This document shows, piece after piece, positions 13,901 to 26,978 of a stretch of DNA of 64,000 nt; within the stretch, counting starts at the first letter, position 1, and each line of letters begins with the position of its first letter. The position numbers and the translations under genes were made by a program. This stretch comes from Antitrichia curtipendula (taxonomy: Eukaryota; Streptophyta; Bryopsida; Hypnales; Leucodontaceae): NCBI GenBank assembly GCA_951230915.1, contig OX579639.1, positions 21,266,001-21,330,000 of the forward strand, written 5' to 3'. Under the pieces are notes generated by a model. The model worked only from the letters and a program-made list of their open reading frames with translations, had not been told where the DNA came from and made no database searches.

Positions 13901-16900
13901 AGTTTCGATTGCAGGACTGCACAGACTGTAAAGATCCACAAAACGGATCACTATATTCATAGCTCAAATATCTCAGAAGCCCCAAACTCGGAGTTCTAGG
14001 AACATAGGCTACAGGAAAGAACTCTGAGAGAAAAATATCGACAGACGAGACAAATCAATAGCCAAATATCAATCGCAGGATAGAAAGTAACAGTAAATTA
14101 AATGCAAGAATATCAACTGAATCATGCAACACAAAACCGTCCCAGAAAAAACATCTTACTGCGAAGAAGAAGCAATCTCCAGAATCAAGAGAGATCCTGT
14201 AACAGTCGATTCTAGAGTCGCATTGCTGCTTGCTTCCGGAAAGGTGCCATCCGAATTTAGCCTTGTTCCAAATGATAAAACGCTTAACGCAAAATTAATA
14301 GAAACTTGCGGTATTTCGTCATTACTGCACCAGAATAGAACGAGCAAATTGGAAAGTGACAACATCAGTCTCAAATATCCTAAGCAATTATGTTCAGAAA
14401 AATACTCTCTAATTTACCGGCTGCAGTGCATTTCAAGCTTTAGTTCATTTGTTTGATCAGGTCCCACGTTCTCACGTAAGCATTTAGGACCTACTTTTCT
14501 AGGATTCGTAAAGATAACGAGATTGATAATACTACGCGCTTTACATCTAATCGCTTCCTAAAACTAAGTAGAAAATTAGTTGGTGATTTGAGAGCTAGAT
14601 TATGGAGAGAGGATGATAAGAAAAATCTATACATCCAGCTGAGCAAGAGAAGGAGCGGCGTAGAGAAGAGGCACGTGAGATGATTGCTGGCGGAGAATTC
14701 TCTACCTAGTAACAGCGGCACAGTATCTCCGCAATATTCGAACAGAATGATGCAAAATCCCAGTAGCAACCAGGGAAGCTTCTTCTTTCTCGGCGAGGCA
14801 AGTTCTAAGAGAGGGAGTGACAAGTGTGATAAGAACGGTCTCAATGTCACTTGGTAGCACCAACTCAGGGAAGCGATCAACAAGATGTGCCTGCAAACCA
14901 GGAACAGAGAAAAATCTTCACTCTACGATCACTATCTCCATAAATCCAATTAAATATTTTTGAAAACAAAGGTGACCGCAGAGCTCCATATAACCATTTG
15001 CACCAGAAACTTCTGCAGCAGCATCCTACATTTATAAAAAAATTAGAAAAAGACAATAAGACCAAGCCGTCTGTTTGTACCGAGTAATAGTCAAGTCCCT
15101 GATCAAAGAACGAGGTTGTAAAGCTCATAATCCTCAGAGACAGCATTAGTTTGGAGACTGGACAATACTCACCAGAGCATGCAGTAAAAGGTGAGTACGA
15201 GGCACCTCCTCACGTACTGTGGATGACTTTGCGCCAGAGTTGGCCAACATCTTTGCTGACCTCCTTAAATCCTAAAAATGAAAAAGGTGTCCATACGTTG
15301 AGTTAAAGTGATGGGTTTTGTCAAACTGTATACAAGGTTGAATTGGACAAGCACGTTCCTTAATCAATACATAACTAGCAAAATGCTCAGGATAAAAATG
15401 TCAGCAAACATGATATGCGCAGGTCTTCTCACCTGCATAAGGCTGTTAAGAAAGCCATTAGGATCGTTAATTGGATAGTTTGGAAAGCGCTCGCCATCGA
15501 GCAAGTTCTGAATATAGAACGGAGCTGAAAAGATTGATTCTGTGCACACAATCAGGATAAATGCATGTTAGATCCACACACAACGCGCAGAGAATGTGCA
15601 CCATTTCCATTCTTCACTGATACTTGATTCGATATGTAAGGAAATCATACATCATTGATTATACATTAAAGCGCTGGAAGACGGTAAAAGACGCTTACCT
15701 GCCAACTCTGGATAGGCTAAAGGAGCTTTGGGGTCATGGATGTACAATGCTAAGGGATCTGCAGCACGGAACTTTACATAAGACTCTAGCTCAGAGGTTA
15801 GGTGATTGAGCAGGAGCTGTCTCATTTCCATGTTCCATATTACCTCAGGACCATCCTGCTCGGAATTCAATTGTGATAAGAAGGATTCTGGACCCTGTAC
15901 CAAGCAAATTATAGTTGTCAGCACAACGTAACGTGTCACACAAATCTCCAAGCTGGACTACGTAACTATGACGCCTTCTATTTACATCTTTAAACTCAAA
16001 AAAAAATGTTGAGATCAGCTCAAACTTATCTCTACTCACAGGGAACACTTCACATACCTCAGACATAAGCTTCAGAATCAAGCCTTCAGGTAAATATAAG
16101 TGCAGGACACTGTCACGCCAAGTCCCATGATCATCGTTTTCCGTATCGCCATTTTCACAGTTTGGATTTGACGACAGATCCTGTTCTCAAGAGAGAAGTT
16201 CATTAAAATTTGTTGACAGGAACTTAAGATGGATCAAAGCTTCCAACAATGCAATGAGGAAAAGAAAGATGAGGAGTATGCCACGCTGGAAAGGTCACCT
16301 GAAGTAAGTGGCATTGAGCAAGAAATTTTGCAATTCTTGTTTTATCCCAATCAACAACATCACCATCAAGAACCTTCCAAAGAAGAATTTCAAAGGCTCC
16401 AAGTTTGTAGAGGTGTGACATTGCAGTTTTATTTGCATTGGTCAACGTAGTCACAACCTCCAGAATCCTGTTAGAACAAAGACAAAGGCTGGCTTAAACC
16501 ACAAGCAAATTCAGAAGATTTACAAGTTTACACGGAGTAACGCAGTTGGGAAAATAAAATTTCGCTTCAAAATAACTCAGGACAAATTCACATTGAATAG
16601 CATAATCCGGTCGCTATCGACGATTTGAATAATGTATTTGCAGGGTCTCACCCAATGCAAAAGCATCAGTTGAAAGTAGAGAGGACTCCATATTAATTCC
16701 TTCAGGTATGTGTGATAGTCACGAGGAAATTTGTCACGAAGGACCGATGGGAACTTCATAGGAAATGCTTGCTTGTTCATTATCGTACATTTGATAAACT
16801 GCGGAGTTCTGTGTATGCAAAGTGAACTTCAAGGGGACAGAAAATAACCTGTTGAATATTGGACTCTTTGCAAGGAGAAGAGACTGTACTAAGTGACAAA

Positions 16901-19900
16901 AGATCTCCTCCCTAGAAAAATTAAAGCATGCAGCTGAAGGTGGAAAATGGTCAATGCTGCTATCACTCCCCGATATCCTGTCAGCGAGAGTCCAACAAAA
17001 TAAGCAATAACGTACTGCAAAGTTAAAGCGAAGTCCTCAATAAATCACTTCAAGAACGCGAATATGCAATCAATAGTACCTTAAGAGGGCTTCCAATAAG
17101 TCCAGTGCTAAACCCAATTGAATCTTCTCCGGAACCTTTTCATCCTGCCATCTAATCGCTTCTTTAGCATCCATGCTGCCATCTTGAGATGCTCTTTCTA
17201 GCAACTCGTGAGCTCTTCCAGAGGGAATCCTCACGAGTTTCGCCTCACCGTCAGTTCCCACATACCGCAATGTTTCAACTGCACCCCGGGATAAAACATC
17301 TCCGGAAGACCATGCATCACACTCAAACTGATGCTTATCTCGACAGCACTGCAAATGTGTTAACACATTAAAACGACTTTAAATCAGAAAAGATTGAATA
17401 CATACTTTCTACCATGTATGCACTAAAAATATTGTGGTCCACATCAAAGGAACTTTCAAGTGTCACTGTATCATAGCCACAGTAATCTACAACAACCACA
17501 GTTTGACAAACTTCTGAGGAAATCGGCACATATTAATCACAAATGCTAGTGACATTTGACGAAGACCATGGAGGAAACAGAACATTTCATGAAACGTGTA
17601 AGTAATTGAAATGACAAACCTTTGCCAATGAAAGCACAATAAGGGGCACGATAACAGTAGCTCCTCCGCTGCGGACAAACCGTAAAACATTATCCCGGCC
17701 CCCCTTCTCCACGGTGACTAACAAAAAGACCACCAGCTTGAAAACAAACACATGGTGTTCACTCTCCACCACCTCCCGGAGCATCCCAACAGCAGTCTGC
17801 AAAAAATATATCAACTTATTATATTCAAGTACAAGTCGGTTTTGACCTGGAAACACTAGGCAAATACTTGACACTTCGGGCTATTTTCGTTATACTGTTT
17901 TTTTACTGTAGCGATCTTAGTTTAGAATATAAAATCAGAAAGAAAACTTGATCCAGATTACATAAGTAAATAAAAAATTTGAAAAAAAAATTCGGCCCAA
18001 AAACGCTGCCCGAAGTCGAGCAGCGACTAAAAAACTGACAGATGTGGGCCTTCACGGGTTAAAGAGGGTATAACCATCATTTAGGATGTGAACAGTCGCT
18101 TCAGGTGTGACCGTACCTCTACAACATTCAGTGTTTGAAGACAAAAAGATACGTCTTCTGCATGTCGTTCATAGATCCAGGTAAGCACGTGGACAGCCAA
18201 CCGTAGGTCGAGCTCCGGCAAGTTGTTGTGACCAAAAAGCGGAGTAAAACCGAGCACCATAGCCTGAAAAACTGATTGAAATATAGCCAATGGCTCATGC
18301 AGCTGTCCCACAATTCACAGGCCATTAGCAGGACCTTCAGTACTGGTTATTCACATCGAGCTGACGAATAGATTAAGATTGGTATTTTACACGTCCAACT
18401 AGCAAATCAATCTTCCAGCAAAAGTTATACGGTGGACAAACTCAGGAGACGTAGAGTCTAGATGGTAAAAAAAGTGTAATTTACTAGAGCACATTAAAGG
18501 TGCCTACTCAGTAAGAGCAGTAGACGTGACATTCATTCCTAAGCATTCAGTTTTCAAAAGCACATACCATCCAAAACGAGTTGTCAGCAGCATCAGGAGG
18601 AGGATGGTCCACAAGAAGTTCCAAGTGGACGCCACCAACCACAGAGCCTTCACCCTCACTAGCAGAAGAGTAGATGAGTTGCATATCTGAAGTATTATAA
18701 AAGAGTTCGTGATCCTCTGTCGACGCCTCATAATATCCATCTACCTCATCTTGAAGAAACTGCACAATGCAAGTTCAAAAAATGGAGAACCACATGGAAT
18801 GAGCGTCTACTAAATCGAATTCGGGTTGGCAGCATAAACTTCACGTCCTTCCACAAAGCAGAGGAGTTATCAGGCTTGCAAACATCTAGTAGTTCAAACA
18901 ACGACCATGAAATTTAAATAATGACTACATACATCACAAGCTTCGAGGAGTAACCGAGTAAGATCAAGCAAATATACTAACCTTTCTGAGTTCCAACCGC
19001 TTAAGATCATTCCATACTAAAACAGGTGTTTGAAGAGTTTGACTTCGCAGTACTTCCAGAGTATCTATCCACGCAGAAAGATTTCCATTTGCCTTGTCCT
19101 GCAGACACTATGTGTATGAGGAATGCTCACTCAATTGCAGGGAAAAGAGGAATGGTCAAGCGCAAACTACTTAGGTCGACTCCGGTTGATCACCGAACTT
19201 CAGTGAAATCATATGTGAGCACGTAGGCCAAATTACCAAATGCATTCCGTTATCATATGTCACTTACCTTGCCTGCCAATTTCACCTCAGCTACCTTGCT
19301 GGCATATAGCAGCATGACACCCTGAACAAAGATAGAATCGACAGTAAGCCCACAAGCTAAATCAAGAGACACCTTGAGCAAGACGTCATCTTCAGCGAAA
19401 CGTTGTCAAACATGTTAAAGCCAGCTGGGGGTGCTCGTATGCAAAGAGCAGCAACAACAAAAGCAGCATACCAATATGCTCACAAGCATTGATAATCTAC
19501 ATGAAACCTCGAGAGAAGAGAAACCAACCTTAGGAAAGAGGAGCTCCAAAACTTTTCGTGCTTCACGGTTGCCTTCAATCAAAAGGAAAACCAGGTTACC
19601 GCTCAAAAAGCGAACATGCTCTTGCTTGGAGAACAGCGCCGTCTTTAAGTGCATGAAAAACACACAACGACCAAGGCAATATTTCTGCAAAGCACACACG
19701 GGAAAATTGTGAAAACGTTTTGCACTAATCTCCATAAACCATGCATAAAGTTGGCCTTAAACTATACAATAAATTAATAAACACCCCTTCTGATAAATAC
19801 AACAAAATAAACCAGGAAACGTTGAGCACCTACTTGCAGATGGCTGGATACAGGAAGAGAGGTCTTCGTGAGAAGTGCTCTCAGCAACACCGCATTACTG

Positions 19901-22900
19901 CCACAGTGTCAAACTCCAAGTTTGTGATACGAACATACGCACATGTCTTTACTTCCGCATAGACAGGTAGGTTGCAAATTCCGCTACAAACTGCATCATA
20001 CCGAAAATCTCTAGAACCAGCCACAACTATATTTTAAGAAATCTCAGTATACAGGTAGTCTACACTCAATTACTAGCATATGCCTAAAGGTCAGCCAATA
20101 GTAAATATGAAGAGACGTACCTGTGAAAGACTACAGAACTCGAAGACCTAGAAACTGCACATAATACATCCGCTGCGGTCAAGATTGACGATTCATAGGC
20201 CTGTAGGAATAATAGAAGATAAAACGTGAGACAAAGGATATTAAAACTGAAAAAACAAATAAATCCTTGCAGTTTCGTGTAAATTATCAATCCAAACTGA
20301 TGGCGATTAATTAATTAGGATAATTGAAGAACCACAACAATGACTGCAGCAAAAGATAAGAATATTAATACAAATCACGCCTCTTAATCACCTTAATCCA
20401 CATTCGTCCTGCTTCGTATTCAATGGGTTGGGAAGTGAGAGATAAAGTCAAGATATCCAGAAGGCCAACAATCTACATCATTTTGAAGTACGATAATCAG
20501 CAAGTACAGTCAGGACACAGCTGTCAAACACACTAAACTTTCAACAGCACGCGAAGAATATATTTCTTCTTATTTCGTAGCAGAAACAATGGCAGTCAAA
20601 GTCAACAATCAAGAAAACAGGCAACGGGATACTAAGCTAGTTCTACTAAAGAAGTTCCTGAAAATGAGCTAGTAACTTTTGTACTATAAGCTTTAGATGA
20701 ACGATAAGTAACGGGTTTTGTACCTCCAAAGCACTCTTGGTAAGTGCGTGTGTGTGAAGTAGTTTCACTAATTGTTCAAGGTGATCTGAAGTCAAGACTT
20801 CCAATCTATTCGCAAATTCTTGCTACAAAATGACAGAAATGCGAGAAAAGAAAATGAGATTGGAAGGCAAGGAAATGGCAAAAAGCACAAAAGAATTTGC
20901 ATTATTTAACATTTGAGATGGTGGAGTAATATGTTCCTTTGAGTAACATTGGAGACTTGGGCTTAAGCATTTCACCTTTGTAGCAATCCCAATCTCCACC
21001 TCATCATGCTCAGCGGCAAACTTGATGGTTCCTCGAATAGTTACTGTGGCAAGATACGAAAGCACACTATTCTCCGATCGCATGCACTGTGTGAAAAGCC
21101 AGGATACAATGGCCATGTCAGAGACTTCCAGAAAAACGAAGAGGCAACCCACACAACCAAGCCGGAAACGAACCAAGCACAGAACAGATTGAATTAGAAA
21201 TTTGAAGACATTTGATACCGATAACCTCCACTTGTCTCGGAGGAATCATGCTAGTAAGCATTCAGCGAGCAGAATGAACGTGAAACGACAACTGTAAGAA
21301 TACTCTAAAAAAGTGAGCCACAGACAACTATGAAAACTTGATCATGACGCAAGCGAAGAGTTTCTAATTATATACTTAACAGTAAAACAAACGGGGCTTC
21401 TCCAACTAATCAGAAGAGTACCTGAAATAAGACCGTTACAACTTCAGGCATGCTCCTGACGGACTCAAAGCAGGGTCGAGAAGCCAGAAGCCTCTGAAGG
21501 ACAAGGCAACACGTAGTAGCACGAACACAATCCTGGCCAGTACCGCCTGATTCAAGGGCAAATGATCTCACATTACAATGAGCATATTTGGATCGCCTCG
21601 CGGATGCAGCTCATACAAACCGAGGAATTTAAGATTCTTCACCAGTAATTCACAATAATCAGCCATTCTATACAATTCCTACATGTGAGGATCCTTGGGA
21701 AACCAACACATGGCGTGAATGTGCTCACCTACGGATTCTTTTAAGGTATCCGCGACAGCTTGAAGAACCTTGAAATCGCTGCATTGTGAATCTCCTACCT
21801 GCATAATAAGGCCCATTAAAAGACATTTTCAGTTCACACATTTAATTTATTAACAATATGAACATTCAATTCAAAGAAACCAATCTGCTCAATACAGCAC
21901 AATGAATAAATGACAAGCTCAAAAAATGACCATTAAAGAGAGCTCACATGAATATTGCAGGCATACTCCTTTAGAGCAAGATGCAATGCCGCAGAATCAC
22001 GAATGGAGTTGAAGGTTCCAATGAAGCGGTTGAGGAAGTATGCCTCGCATTCATTCTGATTACAACGGTGCTTAGAAGTTGTGATTCCAAATGCTAGAGG
22101 AAAAATGGTTGCATATATATTTCACGTGGGACTAAATACATGTACAGAGACATGCAAAGAACCTCAATTGCCAAATCACAAACGGTTAAAGATGATACTT
22201 GATAAAATGCAGGTAACTTGTCCGGAAGCGTATGAGGAAAATAGGGCTCCAGTCGAATGCTAAACTCAGTCCCCTTTCCAGTTCCCATCAAATCGGCCAT
22301 ACTCGCCAAAAAATCGTCCCTATTATCAAAGAGGTATGGGGTAGGCCTCCAAGATCTGAACTCCACGGTCACTTCTCGACTGTCCTTCTCACTGACAACA
22401 AGTCCTAAAATATCCTTTAAACTGCAAAAGAGATGAACTCAATTTTAGATAATGCAATCACTCTAAGATATACCTTCGACTATTCGAATCTAGTGCTCCA
22501 AAAGACGTAAACCAACAACAACGCTGATATCCAAACGTCCACAGGCGGCAAACTAAGAAACGACCAAGTACAGTTCCTCTCCTATGATTCACCTTAACAG
22601 CACAGTACGTAGAATAGCGTTAACTCCAGTTTGATAAAGTTCCCAAGCTGTATTAATTCTTATGGTGGCAGACTGATTGCACATATACACCAAGTAAATA
22701 AAATCCAGAGCTGAAGAATCCCTCAAATTGCAAAAAGCATAAATGCCAAATACAACACGTCATCAAGGGACAATTAATACCTGTGTAATCCTATTACATG
22801 GTCCACCCACTTTTCAATAAAATACTCTTTAGTAATACAAATCACTCTCTGTCGTTCCTGTTTAGTTGACTCTTGCCGCTTCTTAACTTCAAATTTATAA

Positions 22901-25033
22901 AGAATAGGGGAATCTTTCTGAAAAAGAGGATCACATTTGAGTCAGGAAGAAGCTCAGGTCATCCACAATCTCCCCGGAGGACCCATACTATAAACAAAAA
23001 CCTCTTACTAAATAGTATAGGCGTATCAAAGACACGAAGCAAACATCATGCAAATTAACATTCAAATGAGAATAAGTGCACATTAACCACCTATTTCACT
23101 CACCCCTTTTCTTAGGTATGCCGCAACATTCTCAATGATCGCAGAACTCGTTATCTTCTGGATCCCAATATCCAATTTTAAATTTGACTGCAAGAATCCC
23201 CAGGATCAGCATCAGGAAAGATAACAAAGAATTGCCACTGGAATCAATCTGCTGGTATTACTCGCAGAGTTTCCACGCAAGACGAATAAAAATTCCTCTT
23301 AGAAAGAGCTTGTATGCTATGCGGCACGTATTGCTACTCACCTTCATGTTACGTTGAACGGCAAGCAAGAATGGCAAGGAGTCCTTGAGAGATAGCCGCA
23401 TAACACGCGAGGCAAGGTACACTAATACAATGTGCTCATCGTCACTCAGCGTTTCCAGCTTCACAATATCTTTGAAATTTACTCTCTTGGCCCCTTTCAT
23501 CTGCAGTATTCTTGCATGAAAGTTAAGAATAAAGAATTTCAAACCAATAAAAATCGACTCTGATGATTGACCACATCTGCCAACGATAATGGAAGATAAT
23601 CTAGTCTACCTCAAATATAATGGCCTGTGATCGATACTAGAGTCAATTGCTCTAAAGCCTCCTATTCCTAGAGAACTCAACTGGAGGTATTACTTACCCG
23701 ACGTCTCTCTTGTCGGTGCCCAATATTGACCATCTTGACAAGAGAGGCACTCCGAACACGTAAAACTGTGTCCACTAGTCCACCTCGCTGATTACTGTGT
23801 TTCTTAAGGGTGAAGTCTGTACCTGCAAGAGTCGTAAACAAAAACAAAAAACAAAATGAGTTCTTCAGATAAATCGTATAATATAACTTAGACAGACGGC
23901 TGAACCACAAGGAAATCGTTTGCCAAGTAAATAATATCCTCGTAAGTGATGGCACATGTTTCATGCGGGATATAAACCTGTCACGATTAGAACATTTACT
24001 GCAATCATAAAATTCTCAAGAAATAGCAATACTACCCAGCTAGAATAAATGTGGAGTCGAAGAATTAGTTGTTAAGAAATTTAGGAGGATGAACGAGCAT
24101 TACAGAAGTGTGAGCCATGTTGTTCAAGTTCCAGTTTGCCACGAAAAATGCAGCTGGAACTTGAACAACAGTGTAAAAAAACGCAAAATCGGCAAATTAA
24201 AATCGGTATTGCGGAATATAACCAGCAACTCTCTTCTAATCCAAAACCATATCAACACCCAATTCCAGACCACGGGAAATTGGACACTCATGAAGATAAT
24301 GTGAAGTTCTACTGCACGCACGTTCAACAGAAGAAAAGCCATATACTGCTGATGAAAACCTGCTAATGAGGATCTTCTTTAATCCATGGCATCAGGGTAG
24401 CTGCTGAAATCAATGCCTTCAAGAATAGGAGAGATAGATAGGAAGAAGATGCGTGTCGAGTCTCTCCAGAAAAAATGAGGTTAACAGAGCAATGAAAATC
24501 CCTGCCACCTCATAAATTACCACGACAGAAGCATAACTGCAAAGCAAAGGACACTTACCAATGCCATTCACCTCGTCGATCTGATTGAGAAGCACCGTAA
24601 GCAGAGCAGATCTGGAGTCGCAATAGAAGCGGAGCGTATTATAACCATGGCTCTGCTTCGTCGTATCCAGAATTTCCATCGAAAACTCCGTTGGATCGTC
24701 AAGGGATGCTGTGACTCTAGCAATGTGCTCGAAGCTATACTCCGCTGCCACAGGATTGGTCGCAAGCAAAGGCACCACTGAGATGCCATGATCCAGTATG
24801 CGCAGCAACCGATTTCCTGCGCGCGCTTTCGTCCCTTGACGCACAAGGAACACCTGGAAATCCATTTCAAACAGCTAGTGCTCTGTATACCAAGGTCGTT
24901 TCACCTCTCGGTGAGAGTTCTTTTTCAGCCTCGCAACACAGAATCCCTTTTCCTCAAAAGCACATACTGATTCCCACACTCCAAAGTGATCCCTAAAAAT
25001 CGCCGATGCGCTATTGCTTGCCACCTCACTCAT
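7925..25033 (-). CDS. RME-8/DNAJC13/GRV2-like IWN-repeat protein lacking a J domain (40 exons)
   Basis: Spliced on the minus strand to about 2,990 residues. Exons, 5' to 3': 25033-24968, 24853-24559, 23822-23698, 23500-23342, 23187-23104, 22917-22781, 22421-22199, 22055-21948, 21798-21729, 21609-21422, 21086-20976, 20822-20724, 20472-20392, 20200-20121, 19897-19834, 19684-19529, 19321-19268, 19098-18982, 18759-18568, 18263-18117, 17796-17620, 17348-17080, 16977-16849, 16808-16652, 16467-16299, 16180-16058, 15894-15699, 15524-15433, 15271-15173, 15012-14977 (weak), 14890-14706, 14324-14160, 13765-13579, 13429-9703, 9490-9328, 9117-9011, 8886-8750, 8615-8506, 8396-8282, 7999-7925. Each intron has GT/AG ends and phases agree except between 16652 and 16467, where an acceptor 10 bases further in would restore frame. 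Seen: PH-like N-terminal segments (exons 2-7) and four IWN-type repeats: PVLVWNDLKRLELR (exon 18), PEVIWNMEMRQLL (exon 27), PMIIWTSKVRAEL and PRLVWDEGKRRL (both in the 3.7-kb exon 34). Known: RME-8 proteins are peripheral endosomal factors recruiting Hsc70 through a J domain; Arabidopsis GRV2 acts in vacuolar/endosomal trafficking. Here no HPD J domain appears after repeat 2, so Hsc70 recruitment is doubtful. The end of exon 34 is Ser/Pro-rich and the protein ends in a Lys-rich tail. An in-frame TTG at 25177 could extend the N terminus; I chose the ATG at 25033. Confidence 0.75.
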
Positions 25034-26347
25034 ATTTGCATTTTCCTGAACTTCCGCAATCCCATGATCAACAGCCAAATCAGAACCTGCTACAATTCCC
25101 TTCAAATGTTGGCCAAATGCCACACAGTAGCTCCAAAATGTGGCAAAAGTTCGTATGAAAGAGCTCACGGAAATCAATCGCTGTGTATTTCTGAGCTACG
25201 GCATTTCAATGCTCCTCAACTGTTTTTTCCTCCCTGATAGGAACGAGAAAAAAATGAACTAAACCTCCAAAAATAAACTCAGTCCTGAAGCGGCATTCAT
25301 CACCTCACCAAAGCTCCAGCGGCATTCACAGAAAGTAGACACAGAAATAACGACTCAACCGTGAGCAACGAGATCTGGCCGACACACCGAGCCAAATCAA
25401 ACAGGGGGCGTGCTTGGAGGACGCAGTTCACCTGGCGCAGCTGCGAGCCGAAAGTCGAGCAGAGCCTCGGGTCCACCCCTAGACGAAGGTCCAGGGAAGA
25501 AGGCGCGGCGATGGCGTCGCCTCGACAAAAAAGGCGGGCACACGAAAAGGCAAAACTCCGCCACTCGCGCGCTCGGCGTTCCAAACACGGGGTTTGAGAG
25601 AGACACCAACCGTGCGTCGGACCACGCTCGCAACCACGGCATCACGCGTGAAACCGCACGACGACCCACTCTCCTCCGAGTACTGCGCGGGGGACTGTGC
25701 GCGCCTACGAGCGGCATGTTTGGCGTAGTTCAAAAATTTACCGGGATGGACCATAGGGCATCTTCAGCCTTGATTTTGGAAGCCCACATTGAGCTTTTGG
25801 CCAATTTTCAACGCCCTGAACTCCGTGTTTGCTCATTCGCCTCATTTTACAGCTCGCTCGTCTACAGAGGAATCCCATTCGGTAATCCACTTGCAATACA
25901 GCACATCTCAGATCTTGCAATTGGGTGATCTTGCCGTTGCTGCACAGTAGATCTGCACTGTACAGTGTCCACTGTAGAAGAATGGGCCCGGTTGAAAATG
26001 GCGCCATGGGGCAGTATACTTGAGCCAAGAAACCAAGAATTTTTGTCCTTGGATTGGCTCGAAAGTTCAATCATGGTACAATTCTCTGGGGAGCACTGTT
26101 GACACCCTGATAATACGCACCAATCACAGAAGTGTGTTGCTTTGCTTGTTTGAATCTTCAAATGTAAAGTGTTGACCCCAGAATCACCTGGGCTGTGACG
26201 TAACTACACGGAAATGCATCCCAGTAATAAGCAATCAGTCAGCATGGTTCCCATTGTTATACTGATATTTTTTTTTGTGGGATCTTGTTGGTAGTCAAAA
26301 GGAGATTGAGTATTCTCTTAAAATGCATTTTTTGGACACTATATGAA
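25034..26347. promoter_or_regulatory. GC-rich upstream region of the RME-8-like gene
   Basis: Directly 5' of the minus-strand gene, the sequence from about 25300 to 25720 is much richer in G+C and CpG than its surroundings, as expected for a 5' leader or core promoter of a housekeeping-type gene. I could not place a TATA box or transcription start with confidence. A 172-codon plus-strand open frame at 25410-25928 lies in this GC-rich stretch; it shows no domain and is probably a composition artefact. From 25930 to 26347 I see nothing specific. Confidence 0.4.
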
Positions 26348-26350
26348 TAA

Positions 26351-26375
26351 TGGTACATTTACACTTGGCTGTAAG
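26351..26375 (+). repeat. Harbinger left terminal inverted repeat
   Basis: Begins TGGTACATTTACACTTGGC and pairs with 31270-31294 read in reverse, with about five mismatches over 25 bases. It directly follows the TAA target copy at 26348-26350. Confidence 0.82.
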
Positions 26376-26978
26376 TGTGAGAGAAGTAGGTAGTTTGGGG
26401 AGGATAAGAGGTAGGGTGTTCCCACTTGCAGTTCTCGTTAAACGCCGAGCCTACGTGGACACCCACCTGGCAAGCAATAAGAGCGATGGTTAGGGTGTAG
26501 TACAGGTTCACTGTTCCGAGTGTTACGGGGTTCATGGCGGTTTGTACGTAATAGTTGAAACTTCAGAAAACGAAGATTTGAGAGATATTAGACCGATCTT
26601 AATTAATGAAGCCCGAGGCAGCCGATTAACAAAGAACGGCGGTGGTGCTTTGCGATTTAGCAGGTGAAAAGCAAAATATCCCGAAAGTCATGAGTGACAA
26701 TTCACCAAAAATACTACAAAAGAATTTAATTGACGGCGGTCAGGTGCATGGGACCTGCGGGTATAAACTGCAACGGCATGCAGCAACATTCCATCGCTCT
26801 CGCAACACTTCTGTACGTCCGTTCAAGCAACTTCTTCTGTTCAACCCCTTCGATCAGGTTTGTATCGACGGCTTCTACTTTGCACTCTCAATATTTTTTC
26901 CATTCCTGTGAAACATGCAACATTGTTATCAGTGTCCTGACTTGCATGTGTTTCATTTGAACGTACAGGAATCTCAAA

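Noticed and set aside
18100..18117. Sequence at a splice donor (GTACGGTCACACC on the minus strand) resembling the Harbinger terminus
   Set aside because: Only about 13 bases match, they overlap a normal exon-donor junction, and no partner terminus or TWA duplication is nearby.
25410..25928. 172-codon plus-strand open frame upstream of the RME-8-like gene
   Set aside because: It overlaps the GC-rich promoter/leader region, has no recognisable domain, and its basic, Arg/Gly-rich make-up is what GC-rich random frames give.
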